Source of the DNA: a virus
Direction: 5' to 3' (one strand)
Length of the DNA: 64,000 nucleotides
IMG/VR virus record: IMGVR_UViG_3300034121_000527
Span: 1 to 64,000 of that record
The number at the start of each line of letters is the position of its first letter. The first letter of the stretch is position 1. Of the stretch, positions 41,301 through 47,733 are shown piece after piece. The notes beneath the pieces are model-generated. The model made no database searches. It was given only the letters and a program-made list of their open reading frames with translations, and was not told the origin of the DNA. Both the position numbers and the translations under genes were made by a program.

Positions 41301-42928
41301 TTGGCTCTGACGTAGTTGTAATTGATTGGTTTATCACCCTCATACGCCACAGGACGGGTTTGCTCGTATTTGAATCCTGCTTTTTCTAGGATTCCATGGA
41401 TTTCTGAATTTGGGTCAGCTACTTCTGCAGCAGTAAGTGAAAGAGGGGTTCCTTCTTTAGCTGCTCTTTTCTTTTCTTGTTCAATAAAAGAGTTGTAGTC
41501 TACTGGTTCGTCAGAAGATACACCGTATTCATCCTTGTTTGTTGCTGCTTTTTCTCGTCTCCAGCTTTCAAAAGAGGTATTGCTAGCAATTGTGCCTTGA
41601 GCTTTTGCGGCATCAAACTCGGTTTTCATCAAACCTATTTTGTTACTCTCGGCTGTAAATCTTGCTTTTTGACCTCTTGTGGCTTCTCTAACTGCGGAAA
41701 ATGCAGGTGCAAGTGCGTCTCTATTGGAATCAATCCATGCTTGTGCATCTTGTAATGCAAGAGTTTTGCGCTCATCTTCAATACCACTAGCAATATCTTT
41801 AAATGCGGCTGGATCAATATCTGTATCTGGGGATTGTTCAGCTTTACGGAGTTCTGATACTTGACCTGCTTGCCCACCAATAAACCTTGCTGCGCTAGCT
41901 TCTCGTGCTGCGTTTCTACCCTCACGTGTTGATACATCAAACTGGGGGCCCATTGTTCCGCCAGTACCAGCAACCATTCCAGAACCTTTAGCATCAAGTT
42001 CTGCTTGTTCATCTGCTGATACATCACCAAATTGTGGTGTTACGGCATTAGCTGCGGCATATTCAATTTCAGCAGCTGTTTGTAAAGTACCTCTAGCTTT
42101 TTCAGAGCCACCACCAGAAGATGGGTTATAGGCATCTTTAGCAGCTTCAATGTCTTTATCTGAAGGCATTGTCTTGCCTGTGTCAATACCCTCGGTATCA
42201 CTGGGGATCTGTTCGCCTGCAGCGTTTTCACCAGATACTCCACCACTACCAGAAGGTCGGGCTGTCCCAGGTCCAAGAGTTTCTCTAACGTTCTCATCTA
42301 TACCTGGGATACCACCCATGTACCATATACTGGCAATAAAGTCAGCTTCTGTTGGCGTTTGCCCAGTGCTAGCACTTACATAACCACGGTAAGCTTTAGG
42401 ATTTTCAGGTTCGTAGCGAACTCCGGTGGTACGTCCACCAACTGTTTTAAAGAATGCTCGTGTGTCAATACCCATTCTTGCAGCTGCTTCATGACGGGCA
42501 GCTTCACGTGCGTCCTCTTCTTGGATGACGTCATCTTCACTGTAATAGCTTCTTTTTGCGCGTTCTGCAACAACTTGTCTGTTCTGTTCTGCAGTGGTGT
42601 CTTGCCTTGAAGTGCGAGCTACTGAGGTGTTTCTACGGCTGGTTTTAACCGACTTGGTTTCTCCACGCTTACGTTGTTTTGCCTTAGGAGTAGCTCTTGT
42701 TGCTTCAGCTGCACCTGTTTTACGTTGGTTTGCTTTGCGGTTTATTTCATATCTTTTAAGGTTCGGTGGAAGAGCCTTAAAAGCAGCTGCGTAAGTTTCA
42801 GTTAGAGGGGTTTCTTTACCTTCATCATCCCAAAATCTTTCCATACCGCCTGGCTGGTCTTTGGATAGGTTTGCTAATATCCCCAGTTCTTCTGCACTAA
42901 ACGGTTTTGGTATTTTCTTTTCAGCCAT
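38330..42928 (-). CDS. Very large hydrophilic protein (1532 aa)
   Basis: The longest gene of the window. Mainly charged and helical, rich in Ala, Glu, Lys, Arg, Thr; no membrane segment or catalytic motif seen. N-terminus MAEKKIPKPFSAEELGILANLSKDQPGGMERF; the segment around residues 60-130 is very basic (RKTGAAEATRATPKAKQRKRG...). The last ~250 residues are low complexity and include NAYTRMALEGLKKAEF, related to the DVYTxTAxKG units of the 561 aa protein. GGGAG lies upstream of ATG. It may be a large internal virion or ejection protein; unproven. Confidence 0.6.
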   Translation of the reverse strand: MAEKKIPKPFSAEELGILANLSKDQPGGMERFWDDEGKETPLTETYAAAFKALPPNLKRYEINRKANQRKTGAAEATRATPKAKQRKRGETKSVKTSRRNTSVARTSRQDTTAEQNRQVVAERAKRSYYSEDDVIQEEDAREAARHEAAARMGIDTRAFFKTVGGRTTGVRYEPENPKAYRGYVSASTGQTPTEADFIASIWYMGGIPGIDENVRETLGPGTARPSGSGGVSGENAAGEQIPSDTEGIDTGKTMPSDKDIEAAKDAYNPSSGGGSEKARGTLQTAAEIEYAAANAVTPQFGDVSADEQAELDAKGSGMVAGTGGTMGPQFDVSTREGRNAAREASAARFIGGQAGQVSELRKAEQSPDTDIDPAAFKDIASGIEDERKTLALQDAQAWIDSNRDALAPAFSAVREATRGQKARFTAESNKIGLMKTEFDAAKAQGTIASNTSFESWRREKAATNKDEYGVSSDEPVDYNSFIEQEKKRAAKEGTPLSLTAAEVADPNSEIHGILEKAGFKYEQTRPVAYEGDKPINYNYVRAKSTRQGVKVEDGKDEEGKSTKNITGLGLIKEVVDEITGQGGEVVKVGAAGGGSYVKRNVTPNRLDYLHDLHEIAKERATRPNVVTRNSKANLGDRERMKLSQMAEGTGSGSLLNLSTEEREKLAASTKTSEFISDQGDPTRAPGFEKLPIREQAKITQKARREGILTPQTASRIRNPQYDITRRLVESQVKAAGHTEEELASMPESSLVATKVAAEMAKRKIPENIVQTEKVKDKDGRLVDKTNSRGTPIKVMRDATAAKPWEVRQLGGRALNRTYTDPVAIGPVGRQFQGYEALAARGIQAQISKANAEGTDITQLKDQLGLAQESPNTSMARDVRQGLVDADVDAVKRAVEVLNIRKPHVEQGIIDARDIESKRQKAQMETRKALEEGTHVNAKGEQIAMLTELPANADDAQKRAHQALRAVHTKAIKAAGDKAAREHLDIIASQGSVKRDLRGNMETEEVELPDGTVIDRPVSAGSATDTAEAEKANAVRLHVAQSIAGLSKAGGKERVIRRRRLVSTTNPDEAYTRGDSSVDPGVKWIDAIAYGSKAKEIDKKTGKPKYQEIELAPVKDTSTSTSRRAKSPLTLSEQVHSALESYTDTSETGEVSRPFGTLPNGMTIEALHDLGVSDRSGAINIPESTEERQRLSIAVRKRGWNITAGTELPSFGKIEMGRKIGAESAARKAAEGTSQVSETIETTSTSDRILPKSAGRGMIEPAGTVSRETVTRTEPSSPTATPWAQTKPTRSAPTPPQSSRLSSQFNVPNNANAYTRMALEGLKKAEFIKTPIEGENLGNYTSSEDQLKDSSGGVIGINSTTRNPLMGKPIAPPSYKTSNIETERIPVLYKQLPSLTPQETAVKERNYTVPTTGVEMTRRELSQRQTQGLGTGAHFGERGQDAKPTGRLFNAGQYSKIAPKRMRPQEASATAPAAIEAPTAVEDNTSDYAWSGTPASAPNTHLSMKQMGNTTNRVYDPTKGPSRMGREIIPQGM

Positions 42929-42991
42929 AGCTAGCTATCTCCCAGAATGCGCAATTAGAGGTACTTAATAATACCACTTTATATAGGGTTA

Positions 42992-43273
42992 TTATCGTTC
43001 GACTGGTTTAAAGGCGATAGCTGAGATGGTCTCTCCGTTATCCCCTTCAATGTCATCAAAACCAATAACAAAGCATAAATCTACGCCTCGTGGAGCAACA
43101 AAGCCACGTGCGATAGCGCATGCTTTGACGGCCTGGTTTACCGCGCTTGCACCAATAGCGCGCATCTTTGGGTGCTGTCCGGCGATTACGGCTCGGGCTA
43201 CGATAGATCCAACACTCTGTGGGTTGCTGCTACCGGAAACTTTTACAATATCGTCTACGTTGTCTTGTGACAT
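42992..43273 (-). CDS. SpoVS-like (Alba-superfamily) protein (93 aa)
   Basis: VSGSSNPQSVGSIVARAV...MRAIGASAVNQAVKACAIARGFVAPRGVDLCFVIGFDDIEGDNGETISAIAF follows stage V sporulation protein S: V-s-g-S-S-x-P-x-x-V-A-g-x-I, A-I-G-A-x-A-V-N-Q-A-v-K-A-i-A-I-A-R-G-y, and the final strand pair. SpoVS belongs to the Alba-like nucleic-acid binders. In a phage with no sporulating context it may bind DNA/RNA in the replication module. GGAG before ATG. Confidence 0.85.
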   Translation of the reverse strand: MSQDNVDDIVKVSGSSNPQSVGSIVARAVIAGQHPKMRAIGASAVNQAVKACAIARGFVAPRGVDLCFVIGFDDIEGDNGETISAIAFKPVER

Positions 43274-43289
43274 GATTTACTCCATATAG

Positions 43290-43315
43290 TTAAAGGGTTA
43301 TTATCAACCCTTTAA
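43290..43315. terminator. AT-rich perfect hairpin
   Basis: TTAAAGGGTT / AACCCTTTAA, a 10-bp stem with a six-base loop in the 44-base gap between two genes. No T-run on the minus strand, so an mRNA-stability or processing element is as likely as termination. Confidence 0.5.
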
Positions 43316-43317
43316 TT

Positions 43318-43680
43318 TTACGAGTAACCACCCTCTTGTAGCAGTGTAACGAAGTCATCTAACCTCATCACAACATAGGTATCACCCAATGCTTTTTCAC
43401 CTTTACCAGCGCGTTTAACAACTAAGGCAGGCATAGATTTTCCTAACCTAGCTGCTTGCTCTACTGTAGCATCTAACCAGCCACTTAAGCTTAACTTACG
43501 TTGGTTTTTACATTGTATAGCAAGTTCTCGTTCTTGCCCCTCATTACGGATACCATTGATATCCCCGGTATCTTCCCCACCCTTTAAGACCGTACGGGAT
43601 GCTTTTGGAAAACCTTTAGCATTAAGGTACTTACGTATGGCTGTTTCAAAGGAAGTGCCTTTTTGTTTAGCCGCTGACAT
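43318..43680 (-). CDS. PD-(D/E)XK nuclease, Holliday-junction resolvase-like (120 aa)
   Basis: KGTSFETAIRKYLNAKGFP (Glu12), then GGEDTGDINGI (Asp40) and LAIQCKNQRKLSLSGWL (Gln55-Cys-Lys57; the E-x-K motif is Q-C-K here). The closing VKRAGKGEKALGDTYVVMRLDDFVTLL resembles archaeal Hjc and phage homologues. Resolves or trims branched DNA in recombination-dependent replication. The Glu-to-Gln change is unusual in the catalytic motif. Confidence 0.75.
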   Translation of the reverse strand: MSAAKQKGTSFETAIRKYLNAKGFPKASRTVLKGGEDTGDINGIRNEGQERELAIQCKNQRKLSLSGWLDATVEQAARLGKSMPALVVKRAGKGEKALGDTYVVMRLDDFVTLLQEGGYS

Positions 43681-43852
43681 TCTTGGTGTCCTTTATAGAG
43701 TTCCTAATTTCTATAAGAAGTGCTTTAATTTCTTTGAGTGTTTCATTAACTCCGTTAATAGGGGCAACTGACGCACGTGCGTTTGCAGCTTGGCGCATAC
43801 GCTCGTTTTCTTCTCTAGCGTTTTTAGCGCCAAGTTCATCCCATGTTGTCAT
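43667..43852 (-). CDS. Hypothetical protein (61 aa)
   Basis: ATG 43852 with GGAG six bases upstream; the longer open frame would overlap the previous gene. Helical (MTTWDELGAKNAREENERMRQAANAR), Asn/Ala/Lys-rich end. Not recognised. Confidence 0.55.
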   Translation of the reverse strand: MTTWDELGAKNAREENERMRQAANARASVAPINGVNETLKEIKALLIEIRNSIKDTKNVSG

Positions 43853-43853
43853 G

Positions 43854-44351
43854 TCATGCTCCAAATCTTGATGTACGTTGTTCTTTACTGTGCAAACCAA
43901 TTCTACGACTAAGTTCTCGTGAGAGCAGCTGTGCTCCACGTTCGCATGAGTCAAACAATGCTTCTAATAGCTTTCTATACGCTCTAGAAACTTGGTATTT
44001 CTCTTGTTGGGACAAGACGCGGGAATCTACATCTCTTTTTGCTTTTGCGATAGTAACGCGATCCCCCTTGGCATCTGCTCCCCACTGCTCTATTAAAACC
44101 TTTGCCTCTGTAACCCGACATTGATTACCCTCTCTGTCTTCTTCAATCTCTGCTTGAACTAGCTGGCCTTTAAGATATGACACCCATGCCATAAACTCCG
44201 TGTAGACGTTCATGAGGTCTCTATCATCCATGTCATCTAAATCATTAGGTAAGTCTGGTGGGGAGTCTGACGGGCGTGTTGGTAACGCAAACTTAGTTTT
44301 AAAGCGTGTAAGTGCTGGGCCTTCATCTTCAACTTTGGGAATTACTCTCAT
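43854..44351 (-). CDS. Helical hypothetical protein (165 aa)
   Basis: Start at ATG 44351 overlapping the upstream stop (ATGA). Mostly alpha-helical, with LMNVYTEFMAWVSYLKGQLVQAEIEE and RAYRKLLEALFDSCERGAQLLSRELSRRIG. N-terminal ~40 residues Pro/Asp-rich. Gene order suggests a recombination or replication accessory factor. Confidence 0.6.
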   Translation of the reverse strand: MRVIPKVEDEGPALTRFKTKFALPTRPSDSPPDLPNDLDDMDDRDLMNVYTEFMAWVSYLKGQLVQAEIEEDREGNQCRVTEAKVLIEQWGADAKGDRVTIAKAKRDVDSRVLSQQEKYQVSRAYRKLLEALFDSCERGAQLLSRELSRRIGLHSKEQRTSRFGA

Positions 44352-45217
44352 TTCCAGCATTCCTTTTTATATGGGCAAAACTTACATCCACTAGAATTTT
44401 TGTCGTACGCCCAATCCGGTGTATCGGGAAGGGTGTCCTCTTCTAAATGGTACATAACTGTTTTACAGTTATCTAGTATTGGCTGCATAATTTCTTCTTG
44501 GTAATTTACCGTAAACTCTTTTACCTCTTGTGTGGGCTTCCACTCGTAGATAAACACAATACTGTCATGCCCTGTGCAATACATGTACACATGGCCTTGT
44601 CGAACGTGTGAAGCAAAAGGCTTTTTAATGTTCTTCCAAAGTCCATCAAGAGTAAGTTCGCCACTTGAGTACGCTTTAAAAAGAGTTGGGTGATCCCATC
44701 TAACAGTTCCTAGCCCTACGCTCTTTATCTCAATAAGGGCTCTACCATCCGCATCCACAACTTCTCCATCGGCGTGACCGAGTATTCGGTGTGCATCGTT
44801 ACGTACAGGTACCTCCCTATAACGAAAGGCATTACTAGAACAAACAGGGCAGCACTTAGGAGAAACACCTTCCCAGCGTTCATTACAATCTTCACATTCC
44901 CAGGTTCCCCCAAGAATGCCAGCTTGCTGAATCCACTTTTGCCACTTTGCGTGTATTGCATGGCCCTCCTCAAAAACGTTAAGGCGACTAAAGGCTAAGG
45001 ATTCTTCTGCCGCAGGGTATTGTTTAATTTTATACCATGCGGCTCTAGCACACCAGTCCTTTTTAGAAAGTTCTGAAGGGTGTAGATGCTCTGTGTCTCT
45101 AGTGCTATTGCGCTCTTTACTATTAAGAGCCACTTGAGTTTGTATTGCTGGGAGGATTCTTCCCTTAACTTTTGCTAGATCTTTGTAGTTCTTTGTGTAC
45201 CACGGGGTATCAGTCAT
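44348..45217 (-). CDS. PD-(D/E)XK exonuclease, Cas4/AddB-like (289 aa)
   Basis: Start chosen at ATG 45217 (AAAGGA upstream), shorter than the full open frame. Nuclease motif: HADG with Asp150, then LIEIKSV with Glu163 and Lys165. C56 plus the C-terminal GCKFCPYKKECWK fit the four-cysteine Fe-S arrangement of Cas4/AddB nucleases. An inserted zinc ribbon, CEDC...CCPVC (~108-126), is extra. Probably makes 3' single-stranded ends for RecA. Part of the recombination cluster. Confidence 0.8.
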   Translation of the reverse strand: MTDTPWYTKNYKDLAKVKGRILPAIQTQVALNSKERNSTRDTEHLHPSELSKKDWCARAAWYKIKQYPAAEESLAFSRLNVFEEGHAIHAKWQKWIQQAGILGGTWECEDCNERWEGVSPKCCPVCSSNAFRYREVPVRNDAHRILGHADGEVVDADGRALIEIKSVGLGTVRWDHPTLFKAYSSGELTLDGLWKNIKKPFASHVRQGHVYMYCTGHDSIVFIYEWKPTQEVKEFTVNYQEEIMQPILDNCKTVMYHLEEDTLPDTPDWAYDKNSSGCKFCPYKKECWK

Positions 45218-45350
45218 TTGTTTCCTTTGGAAAAGCAGCGATGATATCTTCAACGCTCTTATTTTTCCAGTTGTACATTGATGCAATGATTCTTGCTAGG
45301 TGTGCGCAATCGCTACGTAACTTTTCAAGTTCGTTAGGTGTGTCAGTCAT
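45210..45350 (-). CDS. Hypothetical small protein (46 aa)
   Basis: Starts at ATG 45350 behind GAGG (MTDTPNELEKLRSDCAHLARI...). The MTDTP start is the same as that of the nuclease downstream. One helix-rich segment. Not recognised. Confidence 0.55.
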   Translation of the reverse strand: MTDTPNELEKLRSDCAHLARIIASMYNWKNKSVEDIIAAFPKETND

Positions 45351-45519
45351 TTTGTGCCTCTTCGTAGTTATACATTGCTGGAATTGATCTGTTCCTACAT
45401 GGTTTGCAGTTGTCCATGTGGGCTGCCGCCATGTATAAATCATAGGCAATCTTTTTCCATTTGTTACGTTCTTCTAATAAAGCCATGTAACTAATGGGCT
45501 CTGTGTTTGGGTTACTCAT
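45343..45519 (-). CDS. Small protein with CxxC (58 aa)
   Basis: ATG 45519 overlaps the upstream stop (ATGA), and the end overlaps the next gene by 8 bases. MSNPNTEPISYMALLEERNKWKK then HMDNCKPCRNRSIP with one CxxC. Not recognised. Confidence 0.6.
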   Translation of the reverse strand: MSNPNTEPISYMALLEERNKWKKIAYDLYMAAAHMDNCKPCRNRSIPAMYNYEEAQND

Positions 45520-45845
45520 GCTTCTCCAATAAGCATTTGAAAATCAGCTTCGTTCAATACTACATAGTGACGACCACCCAAGTCAAATTGCAAAACAGGT
45601 AGTCTGTCTTCTAGTACTGCACGTTGTGTTAACTCTACCAGCTCTTGAGACTTAACTGAATATGATTTAACATTATTTGTAAGTTTGTTCTCAATAAGCA
45701 TCTCGTGAGTGCGCACATCATTCTTGCGCATCCAACCAGATCCTGACCCTGCATTACGACTTCCATTGTAAATCTTTGCAGAACGGTTTTCTTGTTTCTT
45801 GGAAGCCTTCATTATTGAACGCTTTTCTTCTTTACCAAACATCAT
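45516..45845 (-). CDS. PD-(D/E)XK resolvase-like nuclease (109 aa)
   Basis: GSGSGWMRKNDVRTHEMLIENKLTNNVKSYSV contains Asp43 (NDVRT) and Glu52-Asn-Lys54, the D...E-x-K pair of Holliday-junction resolvase-like nucleases. It ends with a VLQFDLGGRHYVVLNEADF strand pair. Coupled to RecA, consistent with branch resolution. Second of three PD-(D/E)XK genes in 3 kb. Confidence 0.7.
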   Translation of the reverse strand: MMFGKEEKRSIMKASKKQENRSAKIYNGSRNAGSGSGWMRKNDVRTHEMLIENKLTNNVKSYSVKSQELVELTQRAVLEDRLPVLQFDLGGRHYVVLNEADFQMLIGEA

Positions 45846-46861
45846 AGGAAATACTCCGTAGCTTTCTGTCTTAGCTCTGCTTGCATGTCTAGATCTTCAC
45901 GAACAGCATTGAGTAATGCTTCCTTACCTTGCCATTTCTGACCGTTGTAGTTATAGTAAGCCCCACCTCGTGTAATGATTTCTACCGAGATGCAGATGTT
46001 AACAATATCTTTTATTGTGTCAAATTCCCCAAGTTTAAAACCGTTTGCCTCTGAGAAGTAGAAATCTACGACGGCAACCTGCTGTGGACGGTATGTCTTG
46101 TTCTTCATGGTGCGAGCACGTATAGTCTGACCTACTGGCTCATCCTTTTCTTTAATCCACTCGTCACGCTTAACTTCTACTCTGGCAAAGTAGTGGAAGT
46201 TCTTGGCCTTACCACCTGGGGTAGTTCGTGGGTCACCATACATGACGCCAATCTTTTCACGCCATTGGTTGATAATCAAACCTGTACAACCACGGTCTTC
46301 TACGACCATTGAGCGTTTCTGTGCCTTGCTACTCTTGCGGAAGAACTTACCTGTAAGACGTGCTCCTAAACCCATCGTGAACTCATCCATCATCTTTTCT
46401 GCTTCATCACCTGGGACTAGGGCAGGTAAAGAATCAAGAATGATGCAATCAACAGCACGGTTTTCCATTGCACGAATAATCAAGTCATAAACTTGTTCCA
46501 TGATGTTGGTTTCAACTACCCAAAGTCGGTCAAGGTCTACACCAATTGCTTTGGCATAATCCGGTACAAACTCTTCAGCAGCAATCCACATAGCTACCCA
46601 CTCGGGATCTAGTGCTTGGTTAGCCGCAATAGTTTTGTAAGCAAGTGCAGTCTTGCCTGAGGATTCATCCCCAATAATCTCAGACCACTGGTTTGCTGGC
46701 CATCCTCCGCCAAGCATTAAGTCATAGGCAAGAATACCTGTAGTAATACGGGGTACTTCTTCTTTGACTTGATTACCTTGGACAATTATGTTTTCGCCGT
46801 ACTTTTTATTGATTGCGGAGATGATTGAATCAAGGCTCTCGCGTGTTGCATCAATGCGCAT
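45842..46861 (-). CDS. recA: RecA-like recombinase (339 aa)
   Basis: Walker A GDESSGKT (64-71), preceded by ITTGILAYDLMLGGGWPANQWSEI. Walker B DCIILDSLPAL, and a catalytic Glu in AAEEFVPDYAKAIG. Length and order match the core of RecA/UvsX. It also has GLIINQWREKIGV...TTPGGKAKNFHYFARVEVKR, the loop 2 and following region of RecA. Loads on ssDNA and does strand exchange for repair and recombination-dependent replication. Coupled to the nuclease gene downstream. Confidence 0.92.
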   Translation of the reverse strand: MRIDATRESLDSIISAINKKYGENIIVQGNQVKEEVPRITTGILAYDLMLGGGWPANQWSEIIGDESSGKTALAYKTIAANQALDPEWVAMWIAAEEFVPDYAKAIGVDLDRLWVVETNIMEQVYDLIIRAMENRAVDCIILDSLPALVPGDEAEKMMDEFTMGLGARLTGKFFRKSSKAQKRSMVVEDRGCTGLIINQWREKIGVMYGDPRTTPGGKAKNFHYFARVEVKRDEWIKEKDEPVGQTIRARTMKNKTYRPQQVAVVDFYFSEANGFKLGEFDTIKDIVNICISVEIITRGGAYYNYNGQKWQGKEALLNAVREDLDMQAELRQKATEYFL

Positions 46862-46875
46862 TTGTTTCCTTTTTG

Positions 46876-47280
46876 TTAGACGCCCCAGGAACTCTGGGAA
46901 GCTTGGTCATACATGCCATTCCAGCCACATTCAAAACATCTTGGTGCTGGTGACTTACCTTGAATACTTGTGCTTGCTGCTCTAGAACTGCGTGTAAATA
47001 CGTTAGGGCTACCACATTCAGGGCAAGTAACGTCCCCTTGTTTTTTGGCAGCTTCCCCACCCTTCCATAGTCTTAACGCTTCACCCATTGTAATTTGTGC
47101 TTGTGAATCTAAATCTGGGCGTAAAACGCGTTGTGGTTCATCAGGACCTTGTTGAGGGATTACTGGTTGCGGGAATCTGATAGCACCAGAGGTAGGTGGT
47201 ATAACTGGGTTGAAGCTACGGTTGGTAGATGTAACGGGCTTTTCTCCACTTAGTTTTTTTGACCACCAGTCACTGCTCAT
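46876..47280 (-). CDS. Zinc-ribbon protein (134 aa)
   Basis: ATG 47280 follows a GGAGGAGG site inside the end of the previous gene. N-terminal Pro-rich half (SSDWWSKKLSGEKPV...), then TCPECGSPNVFTR...APRCFECGWNG (~85-120), a classic CxxC..CxxC zinc ribbon. Encoded between RecA and polymerase, so possibly a replication or transcription accessory. Confidence 0.65.
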   Translation of the reverse strand: MSSDWWSKKLSGEKPVTSTNRSFNPVIPPTSGAIRFPQPVIPQQGPDEPQRVLRPDLDSQAQITMGEALRLWKGGEAAKKQGDVTCPECGSPNVFTRSSRAASTSIQGKSPAPRCFECGWNGMYDQASQSSWGV

Positions 47281-47731
47281 CTTCTTCGTCCTCCTCCTCA
47301 TAATCGTCTTCGTCATAGTCTAGGTCATCTAGTGCCGCTGAAAGCATCATTTCAACTAAAGATTCCATTGTTTTTGTCATAGATGGATCAGAGGTTAAAG
47401 TTTCATCAATAGATATTATATCTTGATCTACTAGATGCGCAATGGTAGCTACTGCAAATGATGTAATAATATTTTCAGTAGCTTTTAAGGTTACTTCATC
47501 AAAGTCATTGTTCTCTCGAAGGACTGTTATCATCCATGAGGCACATTCTTTTAAATGATGTAGTACTCCTGTATTAGATAATATAAACCACTTTTGCATA
47601 GTGTCTATAATCTCGTGTTCTTGAACATCCGGAGACGGCACAGAGAACCCAGCAGTGTGAGCTAACTTTTGACCCTCCAATATAGATAGAGTCAGATAGA
47701 AGTTACGTTCTTCTACTGGGCTTGAAGCCAT
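47270..47731 (-). CDS. Acidic helical protein (153 aa)
   Basis: Start ATG 47731 (AAAGGA upstream). All-helical, ending with a long acidic tail (LDDLDYDEDDYEEEDEEDEQ). Not recognised. Its stop overlaps the next gene. Confidence 0.6.
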   Translation of the reverse strand: MASSPVEERNFYLTLSILEGQKLAHTAGFSVPSPDVQEHEIIDTMQKWFILSNTGVLHHLKECASWMITVLRENNDFDEVTLKATENIITSFAVATIAHLVDQDIISIDETLTSDPSMTKTMESLVEMMLSAALDDLDYDEDDYEEEDEEDEQ

Positions 47732-47733
47732 GA

